The notes under the pieces: generated by a model | Databases searched by the model: none | Told to the model about the DNA's origin: nothing | The model's input: only the letters and a program-made list of their open reading frames with translations | Shown here: one piece after another, positions 1 to 7,451 of the stretch | How positions within the stretch are numbered: position 1 is the first letter of the stretch | Layout: each line of letters begins with the position of its first letter | Origin: an uncultured Eubacteriales bacterium | Lineage (GTDB): Bacteria; Bacillota; Clostridia; Oscillospirales; Oscillospiraceae | Length of the DNA: 27,562 nucleotides | Assembly (NCBI GenBank): GCA_900547745.1 | Contig: URHT01000026.1 | Span: 1 to 27,562, forward strand | Direction of reading: 5' to 3' | Program-made: the position numbers and the translations under genes

Positions 1-16
1 GCAGCAGCCTTTTTTG

Positions 17-39
17 AACCACTCGCCCAGCGAGTGGTT
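17..39. repeat. Short perfect hairpin of unknown role
   Basis: A 9-bp perfect inverted repeat (AACCACTCG / CGAGTGGTT) with a 5-nt loop. Read on the plus strand it is followed by only four T residues, so it would be a weak terminator for a gene left of the window. On the minus strand it lies beyond the htrA terminator. It may equally be part of a gene cut by the window edge. Confidence 0.35.
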
Positions 40-49
40 TTCGATATAC

Positions 50-89
50 AAAAAAGCAGAACCTCCGGCCTGACCGGAGGTTCTGCTTT
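50..89 (-). terminator. Rho-independent terminator of the htrA-like gene
   Basis: A 16-bp stem (53-68 with 74-89, AGCAGAACCTCCGG core) with a 5-nt loop. On the minus strand it is followed by a run of six T residues at 55-50. It starts 17 nt after the stop codon of the serine protease gene. Confidence 0.9.
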
Positions 90-105
90 GGGGAGTATGG
101 GCGGC

Positions 106-1479
106 TCAGCCGCGGTTGCCGAAGAAGTAGTTGTAGAAATCCTCCCAGTTGCCGGGCATCTGGCCGTAACCGCCGCCATTGCCGCTGTTGCCGCTGCTCT
201 GGGTGGTGTCCTCCTGAGAGCCGGTGGTCTGGGGCTGGGCATCGAAGGTCAGCTCCGTCTCGATATACTGGCCGCCGCGGTACACGGTGAGGGTCACGGT
301 GTCGCCGGCGCGGTAGCCCTTCATGGCGGCGGACAGATCCTGACGGGAGGTCAGGGTCTTGTCGCCCATCTTGGTAATGACATCGCCCAGACGCAGGCCG
401 GCCTTATCACCGGCGCCGCCGTCCACCACGGAGTAGACGAACACGCCCTGCGTGATATCGATGCTGAACTGTGCCGCCATCTGCTCGTTCATGGTGCCGG
501 CGGTGATGGCCATGTAGGCCTTATCCGTCACGGCCCCGTTTTCCATGATGTCGGTGATGATGCTGCGCACGTCACTGATGGGGATGGCAAAGCCCAGGCC
601 CTCCACAGTGGTGCTGGAATAGGTGGAGTACTTGGCGGACACAATGCCCACCACCTCGCCGTACAGGTTCACCAGCGGGCCGCCGGAGTTGCCGGGGTTG
701 ATGGAGCAGTCCACCTGGATCATGTTGAAGGGCGTGCCGTCCACGTTGATGGCGCGGTCACAGCTGGAGACGATGCCCTGACTCATGGAGAACGTCAGCT
801 CGCCCAGCGGGTTGCCGATGGCCAGCACGGCGTCGCCCACGTTGACGTCGGCACTCTCGCCCAGCGTTACGGGCTGCAGGCCGGTAGCCTCGATCTTCAG
901 CACCGCCACATCGTAGTCGCTGTCGCCGCCGATGACGGTGGCGTCATAGGTGTCGCCGTCGTACAGCGTCACCTGCACGGAGCTGGCGCCGCTGATGACG
1001 TGGTAGTTGGTGACCACATAGCCGTCCTCGGTGATGATGAAGCCGCTGCCGCTGGAGGCGGTCTGGGTGGTCTGGCCGAAGATGTTGGTGCTGGTGGCGG
1101 AGCAGTTGATGGACACGGCGCTGTTCACCACGGAGGCATAGACCTCCGCCGGTTCCATCTTGGTCTGGCCGTCCACGGTCTTGACCTGCACGGACACCGG
1201 CTGGCGGCTGCTCTGCTGGATGGTGGCCTTTTCGGCGCGGCCGCTGCTGTTGGCGATGGACGCGCCGCCCCAGCCAGCCAGTCCGCCGGCCACGGCGCAG
1301 GCCAGCACCAGTGCCGTCACCTTGAGGGCGGTGCGGTGGAAGAAGCCCTGCTTCTTAGGGAGTACCGGCTGATGCGCCGGGGTGCGGTCGGGGTCGGGGG
1401 CGTAATCATCGCGGGGCAGCTGGTCGCGGTTGGTGTAGCGGTACTGGTCGCTGCTTCTGAAATCATCGTTGTAATACAT
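106..1479 (-). CDS. HtrA/DegP-type membrane-anchored serine protease (trypsin-like domain plus PDZ)
   Basis: Predicted envelope quality-control protease that cleaves misfolded extracytoplasmic proteins. The ATG at 1479 gives 457 aa and has AAGGAGG about 9 nt upstream; an in-frame start further upstream lacks such a site. A polar N-terminus (1-50) precedes one membrane helix (about 51-75), so the protein is tail-out and anchored by its N-terminus. The chymotrypsin-fold triad is visible as His160 (TNYHV), Asp190 (DSDYDVAV) and Ser265 (GNSGGP). One PDZ domain lies near 340-425 (GDKAGLRLGDVI), and the C-terminus is Gly/Gln-rich. The family normally forms trimers or larger oligomers. The gene is monocistronic, divergent from the FAD oxidoreductase and followed by its own terminator. 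Which HtrA paralogue it is (DegP, HtrA, HtrB) cannot be told from sequence alone. Confidence 0.95.
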   Translation of the reverse strand: MYYNDDFRSSDQYRYTNRDQLPRDDYAPDPDRTPAHQPVLPKKQGFFHRTALKVTALVLACAVAGGLAGWGGASIANSSGRAEKATIQQSSRQPVSVQVKTVDGQTKMEPAEVYASVVNSAVSINCSATSTNIFGQTTQTASSGSGFIITEDGYVVTNYHVISGASSVQVTLYDGDTYDATVIGGDSDYDVAVLKIEATGLQPVTLGESADVNVGDAVLAIGNPLGELTFSMSQGIVSSCDRAINVDGTPFNMIQVDCSINPGNSGGPLVNLYGEVVGIVSAKYSTYSSTTVEGLGFAIPISDVRSIITDIMENGAVTDKAYMAITAGTMNEQMAAQFSIDITQGVFVYSVVDGGAGDKAGLRLGDVITKMGDKTLTSRQDLSAAMKGYRAGDTVTLTVYRGGQYIETELTFDAQPQTTGSQEDTTQSSGNSGNGGGYGQMPGNWEDFYNYFFGNRG

Positions 1480-1519
1480 AAAGTGTGCCTCCTTTTTCGG
1501 CAAGTTCCGCTTTTTTGGC

Positions 1520-1548
1520 TTGTGGCGGCGGGAAAATCGTGGTATGAT
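1520..1548 (+). promoter_or_regulatory. Promoter of the FAD oxidoreductase operon with flanking inverted repeat
   Basis: TTGTGG at 1520-1525, a 17-bp spacer and TATGAT at 1543-1548. An inverted repeat GGCGGCGG / CCGCCGCC brackets the -10 box and would suit a repressor site, or a 5' hairpin if transcribed. The leader to the start codon is about 105 nt. Confidence 0.55.
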
Positions 1549-1661
1549 ACCGCCGCCGGGAGCTGTTTTCTTCTCTATGTCTATTAGGATAAGCAGTTTC
1601 CTTAATCCAAGCTTTAAGTTTCCGCTGGAAATTTTAACTTTTTGAAAACGAGGTGAGAGTG

Positions 1662-3248
1662 ATGCTGCGTATCGACCAGCTGCGGCTGCTGCCGGATGAG
1701 CCGGAAACCGTACTGCTGCACAAGTGCGCCCGACTGCTGCGGGTAGAGCCGTCGGCGCTGACGGGTCTGACGGTGCTGCGCCGTGCCATCGACGCTCGTG
1801 AGAGTCTGACGTTCGTGTATACCGTGATCGTCTCCGCCCCGCAGGAGACGGCGCTGCTCCGCCGCTGCCGGGATAAGCGGGTCACCGCCTATGCACCGGA
1901 GCAGTATGCGCTCCCCGCCTCCGTGGACGCCCCGGCGGTGCGGCCCATCGTAGTAGGGGCGGGCCCGGCGGGCCTGTTTGCCGCGCTGGTGCTGGCAAAA
2001 TGCGGCGCACGCCCTATTCTGTTGGAACGGGGACAGTGCGTGGAGCAGAGGCAGCGGGATGTACAGCGCTTCTGGGCCACCGGCGAACTGGATACGGAGA
2101 GCAACGTCCAGTTCGGCGAGGGCGGCGCCGGGGCGTTTTCCGACGGGAAGCTGAACACCGGCACGCGGGACGTGCGGCACCGATTCATCATGGAGCAGCT
2201 GGTGTCCTGCGGCGCACCGGCGGACATCCTCACCGACGCGCTGCCCCATGTGGGCACCGATATGCTGCACATCGCCCTGCAGCGCCTGCGGCGGCAGCTG
2301 CTGGACGCCGGGGCGGACATCCGGTTCGGCGCACGGCTGGAGGGCCTGACGGTACAGGAAGGGGCCGTGACAGCCGTTACCGTCCGGAAGGGCGGGACGC
2401 TTTACACCCTCCCCGCCCGACAGGTGGTGCTGGCGCTGGGGCACAGTGCGCGGGACACCTTTGAGATGCTGTACGACGCCGGTGCCGCCATGGAGCAAAA
2501 GCCCTTTGCCATGGGAGTCCGCATCGAGCACCGGCAGTCGGCGGTGGACGCTGCCCGCTACCGGAGGCTGGCGGGTCACCCCTCCCTGCCCCCCGCCACC
2601 TATAAGCTGTCCTGCCATCTGCCCAACGGGCGCAGCGCCTTTTCCTTCTGCGTATGCCCCGGCGGACAGGTGGTGGCCGCCGCGTCGGAGGCGCGGCGGG
2701 TGGTCACCAACGGCATGAGCGAGTACGCCCGCGACCGGGAGAACATCAATGGCGCGCTGCTGGTGAACGTCACCCCCGCCGACTTCCCGGACGACCATCC
2801 GCTGTCCGGCATCCGGCTCCAGCGGCAGCTGGAGGAGGCCGCCTTTGCCTTGGGCGGCGGCGACTACCGCGCTCCCTGCCAACGGGTGGAGGATTTTCTG
2901 GCGGGCCGCCCCTCCGTGGGGGCGGGGAATGTACAGCCCAGCTATCTGCCTGCCGTCACCTACACCGATCTGCATCGCTGCCTGCCGCCTTTTATCAGCG
3001 AGACGCTGGCGCTGGCGCTGCCGGAGCTGGGGCGAAGGCTCCGGGGCTATGACGACCCCGACGCCCTGCTCACCGGTGTGGAGACTCGCTCGTCCTCCCC
3101 GGTGCGGCTGGTGCGGGACGGGCACTATGAGTCTAATATCCGCGGTGTGTACCCCTGCGGCGAGGGAGCCGGCTATGCCGGCGGCATCCTGTCCGCCGCC
3201 GCTGACGGGATGCGCTGCGCGGAAAAAATACTGGAGGTCTACAGATGA
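1662..3248 (+). CDS. FAD-dependent oxidoreductase, COG2509 type
   Basis: Predicted flavoprotein of the uncharacterised COG2509 dehydrogenase group; the substrate is unknown. The 528-aa product from the ATG at 1662 is chosen because AGGTGA lies just upstream; GTG codons at 1653 and 1659 are in frame but overlap that site. An N-terminal domain of about 90 residues precedes the dinucleotide-binding motif GAGPAG (99-104) for the FAD ADP moiety. It is followed by the group-specific segment GEGGAGAFSDGKLNT (152-166) and a C-terminal Gly-rich FAD motif (YPCGEGAGYAGGI). There are no membrane segments. Its stop overlaps the start of the next gene by 4 nt (ATGA), so the two are translationally coupled. 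Family assignment is firm, function is not. Confidence 0.88.
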   Translation: MLRIDQLRLLPDEPETVLLHKCARLLRVEPSALTGLTVLRRAIDARESLTFVYTVIVSAPQETALLRRCRDKRVTAYAPEQYALPASVDAPAVRPIVVGAGPAGLFAALVLAKCGARPILLERGQCVEQRQRDVQRFWATGELDTESNVQFGEGGAGAFSDGKLNTGTRDVRHRFIMEQLVSCGAPADILTDALPHVGTDMLHIALQRLRRQLLDAGADIRFGARLEGLTVQEGAVTAVTVRKGGTLYTLPARQVVLALGHSARDTFEMLYDAGAAMEQKPFAMGVRIEHRQSAVDAARYRRLAGHPSLPPATYKLSCHLPNGRSAFSFCVCPGGQVVAAASEARRVVTNGMSEYARDRENINGALLVNVTPADFPDDHPLSGIRLQRQLEEAAFALGGGDYRAPCQRVEDFLAGRPSVGAGNVQPSYLPAVTYTDLHRCLPPFISETLALALPELGRRLRGYDDPDALLTGVETRSSSPVRLVRDGHYESNIRGVYPCGEGAGYAGGILSAAADGMRCAEKILEVYR

Positions 3249-4210
3249 AAAGGATTGCCGTTCTCGGAAATTTTCTGGAGCCGTCTCATCACGCGCTCAT
3301 CGACAGCACCGCCGCACGCTGCGGCTTTGCGGCGGACTACTACCCCGACAGCCGCATACCGGCGGAAAAGGCCGGGCAGTACGAGGTGGTGTACGGCATG
3401 CCCAAGCCCGCCGACCTCAAGACCTTTACGGGACTGAAGTGGTTCTGCGGCAACTTCGCCGGGGTGGACGCCTATCTGGATGACGCGCTGTACCCCTCGC
3501 CGGACGTGGTGCTCAGCAACTCCTCCGGCGCCTACGGCGTCACCATCGCCGAGCATCTCATCATGGTCACGCTGATGCTGCTGCGCCACGCCGACACCTA
3601 TGTGCGCCACGCTGACGCCCACCGCTGGGGGCCGGTGGTACCCATGCGCTCCATCATCGGCAGCACCATCACCGTGCTGGGTACCGGTGACATCGGCACG
3701 GAGTTTGCCCGCCGGGCCAAGACCATGGGCGCCAGGGAGATACGGGGTGTCCGCCGGACGAAAAAGCCCGCCGACCCCGCCTTTGACGGCGTGTACACCC
3801 ACGATGAGCTGGACGGCCTGCTGCCGGACACCGACATACTGGTGATGGCGCTGCCCTCCACGCCGGACACCGTGGGCATCCTGTCCCGCCAGCGCATCGC
3901 CCTGCTGCCGGAGACGGCCTATGTAGTCAACGTGGGCCGGGGCACCGCCATCGACCAGCCGGCGCTGACAGAGGCACTGAACGCCGGGAGGATCGCCGGG
4001 GCGGCGCTGGATGTGTTCGCCAAGGAGCCTATCCCCGATGGCGACCCCATCTGGGAGGCCAAAAATCTGCTGATCACGCCCCACATCTCCGGCCAGATGA
4101 GTCTGGGCTACACCCGGGATAAAAATGTGGCGCTGTTCTGCGAGGATCTGGAGAACTACGCCGCCGGACGTCCGCTGGCGCGGTTCGTGGATCGCCGCGT
4201 GGGCTATTGA
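3245..4210 (+). CDS. D-isomer-specific 2-hydroxyacid dehydrogenase family protein
   Basis: Predicted NAD(P)-dependent reductase of a 2-keto acid to a D-2-hydroxy acid, cytosolic. The 321-aa length matches the family. The Rossmann motif GTGDIG lies at 146-151. The catalytic residues appear in order as Arg232 (VNVGRG), Glu261 (DVFAKEP) and His280 (ITPHISG). The start overlaps the upstream stop by 4 nt and GGAGG lies about 8 nt before it. Co-transcription with the FAD protein suggests they act on related substrates, but the keto acid cannot be named. Candidate substrates within the family include glyoxylate, phosphoglycerate and branched 2-keto acids. No ACT domain is present, so it is not a typical SerA. 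Confidence 0.9.
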   Translation: MKRIAVLGNFLEPSHHALIDSTAARCGFAADYYPDSRIPAEKAGQYEVVYGMPKPADLKTFTGLKWFCGNFAGVDAYLDDALYPSPDVVLSNSSGAYGVTIAEHLIMVTLMLLRHADTYVRHADAHRWGPVVPMRSIIGSTITVLGTGDIGTEFARRAKTMGAREIRGVRRTKKPADPAFDGVYTHDELDGLLPDTDILVMALPSTPDTVGILSRQRIALLPETAYVVNVGRGTAIDQPALTEALNAGRIAGAALDVFAKEPIPDGDPIWEAKNLLITPHISGQMSLGYTRDKNVALFCEDLENYAAGRPLARFVDRRVGY

Positions 4211-4223
4211 GCCGGTCATACGC

Positions 4224-4271
4224 ACAGAAAAAGAGGACGCACGGGATGCCCCATGCGTCCTCTTTTTCTGT
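4224..4271. terminator. Bidirectional terminator between convergent genes
   Basis: An 18-bp perfect stem (4224-4241 with 4254-4271, core AAAAAGAGGACGCA) with a 12-nt loop. U-rich tracts on either strand let it serve both the plus-strand dehydrogenase and the minus-strand membrane protein gene. Confidence 0.9.
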
Positions 4272-4273
4272 TT

Positions 4274-4915
4274 TTACAGTCGGTGTGCCAGCCACACGAA
4301 CGCGCAGCCCAGCAGGAAGAAAAACGTCAGGATGGCGGAAACGTACAGCCAGAAGCGCTTCGCCCCCAGCCGCGGATAGTCCAGAAACGGGTAGGGATAT
4401 AGCTTTTGGCTGAAGCCGATGGGCTGTCCCGTCCGCGCCCGCAGCATCACGAAGGCAAAGTAGGCCAGCGGCAGCACCAGCCAGCAGGCGGCATGACGGA
4501 GGGTGAGGCCGGTCTTGTCCTGCCACAGCAGCCACTGGAGCACCGTCAGGCCCGGCGTGACATAGTGGACGCACAGGTTGGCGAAGCTGTACCGTCCCCG
4601 CAGCCAGTCCGCGTCGCCGCTGCGCTTCGCCGCCGGGATCAGTACGAAGGCGTACAGCAGGTGGGTCACATAGATGCACAGCGTCACGCTCAGCGCCGTC
4701 ACCGGTGCGCTGAGCCAGCGGAACACGCCGCAGGACGGGTCGTGGCCGGCGATGCCCAGCGCCAGCTGGTACGCCAGCACCAGCAGATTGCTCAGGTGGG
4801 TGTAGTACACGAAAAAGCCGGCGCGGATACATTTTTTCGCCGGCAGCCACGCCTTTTTATACAGCCCCGCCGCCGTGACCAGCGCGATGGCCAGCGCCGA
4901 TATACGCAGCATCAT
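4274..4915 (-). CDS. Small polytopic membrane protein, probably Pr6Pr / FAR-17a-AIG1-like
   Basis: A 213-aa protein with about six hydrophobic segments (near 1-20, 35-60, 72-98, 118-135, 142-162 and 190-212). The segment YYTHLSNLLVLAY resembles the conserved FTxxSN motif of Pr6Pr-type proteins, and the late LYPYPFLDYPRLG also fits. That family has no well-established bacterial function; its eukaryotic relatives hydrolyse fatty acid esters of hydroxy fatty acids. The start overlaps the endonuclease IV stop by 4 nt (ATGA), so it is the last gene of a three-gene leftward operon. Family assignment is moderate, function unknown. Confidence 0.7.
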   Translation of the reverse strand: MMLRISALAIALVTAAGLYKKAWLPAKKCIRAGFFVYYTHLSNLLVLAYQLALGIAGHDPSCGVFRWLSAPVTALSVTLCIYVTHLLYAFVLIPAAKRSGDADWLRGRYSFANLCVHYVTPGLTVLQWLLWQDKTGLTLRHAACWLVLPLAYFAFVMLRARTGQPIGFSQKLYPYPFLDYPRLGAKRFWLYVSAILTFFFLLGCAFVWLAHRL

Positions 4916-5745
4916 TCCATCCTCAGCTCCCGCAGCCGTGCGATCTCCCGGGCGTAGCCCGCCAGATCGTTGGGCGTCTCCAGAATAAAGGGCAGCTCCC
5001 GCAGGGCCGGGTGGTTGACAATGCGGCCAAAGGCCGCCTCTCCCAGATAGCCCTCGCCGATGCGGGCATGGCGGTCTTTATGGGCGCCCACCGGGTTCAT
5101 GCTGTCGTTGATGTGGACGGCCTTCAGGCGGGAAAGGCCGATGACCCGGTCAAACTCCGTCAGCACGCCGTCGATGTCCCCGGCAATGTCATACCCCGCA
5201 TCGGAGACGTGGCAGGTGTCCAGACAGACGCCCAGCCGGTCATGCAGCGCCGTGCGGTCGATGATGGCGCGCAGCTCCTCGAAGCGGCCGCCCACCTCCG
5301 AGCCCTTGCCGGACATGGTCTCCAGCAGCACCGTGGTGTGCTGCTCCGGCTTGAGGATGGCGTTGAGGGTGTCGGCGATCTGGCCGATGCCCACCTCCAT
5401 TCCCTGCTCCGTGTGGCTGCCGGGGTGGAAATTGTAGTAGCTCCCCGGCAGGTATTCCATACGCTTCAGGTCGTCCGCCAGCGTCATCCGGGCAAATTCC
5501 CGTGTCCGCTCCGTCTTGGAGCAGGGGTTGATGGTGTAGGGCGCGTGAGCCACCAGCGGGCCGAAACGGTTTGCCGCCAGCAGTTCCAGCAGCGCTGCCG
5601 CGTCGGCGGGATCGATGGCCTTTGCCTTGCTGCCCCGGGGATTGCGGGTAAAAAACTGGAATGTATTGGCGCCGATATCCAGCGCCGTCCGCCCCATAGC
5701 CAGAAAGCCGTCGGAGGCAGAGAGATGACAGCCGATGGTCAGCAT
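4912..5745 (-). CDS. nfo: Endonuclease IV (AP endonuclease, deoxyribonuclease IV)
   Basis: Cleaves DNA 5' of abasic sites in base excision repair, using a three-zinc centre. The 277-aa length is normal. The metal-ligand motifs of the family are all present in order: His67 in HAPY, His in YNFHPGS, Glu in LETMSGKG, Asp and His in LDTCH, His in VHINDS, Asp and His in KDRHARIGEG, and Glu in LETP. AAGGAGC precedes the ATG at 5745. It sits 13 nt downstream of the phosphodiesterase gene and overlaps the following membrane-protein gene. Confidence 0.96.
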   Translation of the reverse strand: MLTIGCHLSASDGFLAMGRTALDIGANTFQFFTRNPRGSKAKAIDPADAAALLELLAANRFGPLVAHAPYTINPCSKTERTREFARMTLADDLKRMEYLPGSYYNFHPGSHTEQGMEVGIGQIADTLNAILKPEQHTTVLLETMSGKGSEVGGRFEELRAIIDRTALHDRLGVCLDTCHVSDAGYDIAGDIDGVLTEFDRVIGLSRLKAVHINDSMNPVGAHKDRHARIGEGYLGEAAFGRIVNHPALRELPFILETPNDLAGYAREIARLRELRME

Positions 5746-5758
5746 GATCTTGCTCCTT

Positions 5759-6223
5759 TCAGAGGTTCAGCGTCCGGACGGACGCCTTGCCGTTTTCGAT
5801 GGTGAGAAGGCCGCAGGTGGGGTGCAGCGGGTCGCCGGCAGCACCGGGGTTCAGTACCAGCAGCGAGCCGTCGTTGTCCACCAGCGGCCGGTGGGTGTGG
5901 CCGAACAGCAGCACCTGCGCGCCGCACTCCCGCGCCGCCCAGACCGCCCGCATGATGTCGGACTTCACGCCCCGCGTATGGCCGTGGAGCATGAGGATGC
6001 GCACGCCGCCCAGCTCCGTGAGCCGCTCCGGCTGGTCACAGCTGCCGTAGTCGCAGTTTCCCGGCACGCCCTCCATGGGCAGCATGGGAAACGCCTGCCG
6101 CAGCCGCTCCAGATCCCGCTGACAGTCCCCCAGATGCAGCACATACTCGGGACGGGTCAGCTCCACCGCCCGCATCAGGTTGTCCGTCTTGCCATGGGAA
6201 TCGGATACTACCAGAATGTTCAT
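5759..6223 (-). CDS. YfcE/MJ0936-type metallophosphoesterase
   Basis: Predicted binuclear-metal phosphodiesterase of the YfcE family, 154 aa, cytosolic. Metal-binding motifs in order are DSHG (Asp8, His10), LGD (Asp33), GNCD (Asn56), the histidine at 80 (LHGH) and GHTH (His109, His111). The physiological substrate is not known for most members, which act on model phosphodiesters. It is the first gene of the operon with nfo and has its own promoter facing left at about 6254-6282. Confidence 0.93.
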   Translation of the reverse strand: MNILVVSDSHGKTDNLMRAVELTRPEYVLHLGDCQRDLERLRQAFPMLPMEGVPGNCDYGSCDQPERLTELGGVRILMLHGHTRGVKSDIMRAVWAARECGAQVLLFGHTHRPLVDNDGSLLVLNPGAAGDPLHPTCGLLTIENGKASVRTLNL

Positions 6224-6253
6224 AGGCCACCCCGCAAATCATTTTCGGCAGGT

Positions 6254-6282
6254 ATTTTACCACAAAACGGTTGAAAAGACAA
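6254..6282 (-). promoter_or_regulatory. Promoter for the phosphodiesterase-nfo operon
   Basis: On the minus strand TTGTCT (6282-6277), a 17-bp spacer and TAAAAT (6259-6254). Its -35 region overlaps the divergent plus-strand promoter of the Smr gene. Confidence 0.6.
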
Positions 6283-6299
6283 TTCGTTTCCCGTATGAT
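6271..6299 (+). promoter_or_regulatory. Promoter for the Smr-domain gene
   Basis: TTGAAA (6271-6276), a 17-bp spacer and TATGAT (6294-6299). It overlaps the opposing phosphodiesterase promoter, so the two probably exclude each other. It also argues against the upstream in-frame ATG at 6271 being a start. Confidence 0.6.
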
Positions 6300-6324
6300 T
6301 AGGCAGATGAGGGGAGGTGTTGTC

Positions 6325-6567
6325 ATGACCGGCGGTGTGGTGGAGCTGGATCTCCACGGCATGAATACCTATCAGGCGCAGATCGCGGTGGACGCCGCCC
6401 TGCGCCGGGCCGGCGCGGGCACCTACCGGCTGCGGCTGATCCACGGCTATCGCGGCGGCACGGCCATCCGGGATATGCTGTGGCTGACCTACGGGCGGCG
6501 CAGTCAGGTCAAGCGCATGGTCAGTGTCAGCGAGGGCGTGACCGAGCTGGTGCTGCGGGAGTATTGA
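6325..6567 (+). CDS. Small Smr-domain protein
   Basis: An 80-aa stand-alone Smr (small MutS-related) domain. The hallmark LDLHGMN is followed by an RLIHGYRGG motif, the region that binds or nicks nucleic acid in Smr proteins. The start at 6325 is preceded by GGGAGG; the longer frame would run back through the promoter. It has no MutS2 ATPase part, so it is probably a free-standing RNA- or DNA-acting nuclease of unknown target. It leads a short cluster with the omega-amidase gene 16 nt downstream. Confidence 0.85.
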   Translation: MTGGVVELDLHGMNTYQAQIAVDAALRRAGAGTYRLRLIHGYRGGTAIRDMLWLTYGRRSQVKRMVSVSEGVTELVLREY

Positions 6568-6583
6568 GAAGGGGTGTAAAGGT

Positions 6584-7393
6584 ATGAAGCTTGCGCAGAT
6601 ACAGATGCGGGTGCAGCCGGACAAGGCGGAAAACCTCCGGCACGCGGAGGCGCTGCTGGCCTCGGTGCGGGGCGCGGACATGGCGGTGCTGCCGGAGATG
6701 TTCTGCTGCCCCTACGACAACGGGTGCTTCCGCGCCTACGGCGAGGCGGAGGGCGGCGCAGCGTACCGGATGCTGTCCCGGGCCGCGGCGGAAAACGGTC
6801 TGTGGGTGGTGGGCGGCTCCATCCCGGAGCTGGACGGCGACCGGGTGTATAACACCAGCTATGTGTTCGCGCCGGACGGGCGGTGCGCCGCCCGCCACCG
6901 GAAAATGCATCTTTTTGACATCGACGTGGCCGGCGGGCAGCGATTCCGGGAGTCGGACACCCTGACGGCAGGCAGCGATGTGACGGTGTTCGACACGCCG
7001 TGGGGAAAGATGGGTTTGTGCATCTGCTTCGACCTGCGGTTTCAGGAGCTGGCGCGGCTGATGACGCTGGAGGGCGCGCAGGTGCTGCTGGTACCGGCGG
7101 CCTTCAACATGACCACCGGCCCGGCTCACTGGGAGCTGCTGTTCCGGCAGCGGGCCGTGGACGGGCAGCTGTTCACCGTGGGTGTCTCCCCGGCGCGGGA
7201 TGAGGCGGCGGCCTATGTGGCGTGGGGCCACTCCATCGTCTGCGACCCGTGGGGCACGGTGCTCCGCCAGTGCGGCGCCGGTGAGGAGGCGGCAGTGACG
7301 GAGCTGGATCTGGCGCGGGTGTCCGCCATACGCGGGCAGCTGCCGATCCTTTCGGCGCGGCGGACGGACATCTACGAGATCCGAAAAAAGTGA
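6584..7393 (+). CDS. Carbon-nitrogen hydrolase, Nit2/omega-amidase-like
   Basis: Predicted amidase hydrolysing the omega-amide of 2-oxoglutaramate or 2-oxosuccinamate. The 269-aa length suits the nitrilase superfamily. The Glu-Lys-Cys triad is visible as Glu38 (VLPEMF), Lys107 (HRKMHLFDIDV) and Cys148 (CICFDLRF). The CCPYDN and FDIDV..G..F.ES surroundings are those of the Nit2 branch. The next gene is an aminotransferase, which fits the transaminase/omega-amidase route that salvages 2-keto acids made during glutamine or asparagine transamination. The exact amide is an inference. Confidence 0.9.
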   Translation: MKLAQIQMRVQPDKAENLRHAEALLASVRGADMAVLPEMFCCPYDNGCFRAYGEAEGGAAYRMLSRAAAENGLWVVGGSIPELDGDRVYNTSYVFAPDGRCAARHRKMHLFDIDVAGGQRFRESDTLTAGSDVTVFDTPWGKMGLCICFDLRFQELARLMTLEGAQVLLVPAAFNMTTGPAHWELLFRQRAVDGQLFTVGVSPARDEAAAYVAWGHSIVCDPWGTVLRQCGAGEEAAVTELDLARVSAIRGQLPILSARRTDIYEIRKK

Positions 7394-7422
7394 TTGCCAA
7401 GGCACGGCAAACAGTGTATAAT
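7394..7422 (+). promoter_or_regulatory. Promoter of the aminotransferase gene
   Basis: TTGCCA (7394-7399), a 17-bp spacer and a perfect TATAAT (7417-7422) in the 58-nt gap after the amidase stop. The aminotransferase can therefore be expressed separately from the upstream genes. Confidence 0.7.
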
Positions 7423-7451
7423 CGCAAAAAATACGACGGAGGTCGTTCATC

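Noticed and set aside
34..1587. A 517-aa plus-strand frame antisense to the HtrA gene
   Set aside because: Low-complexity Gly/His/Val content and no ribosome site; the minus strand has a full protease with an intact triad.
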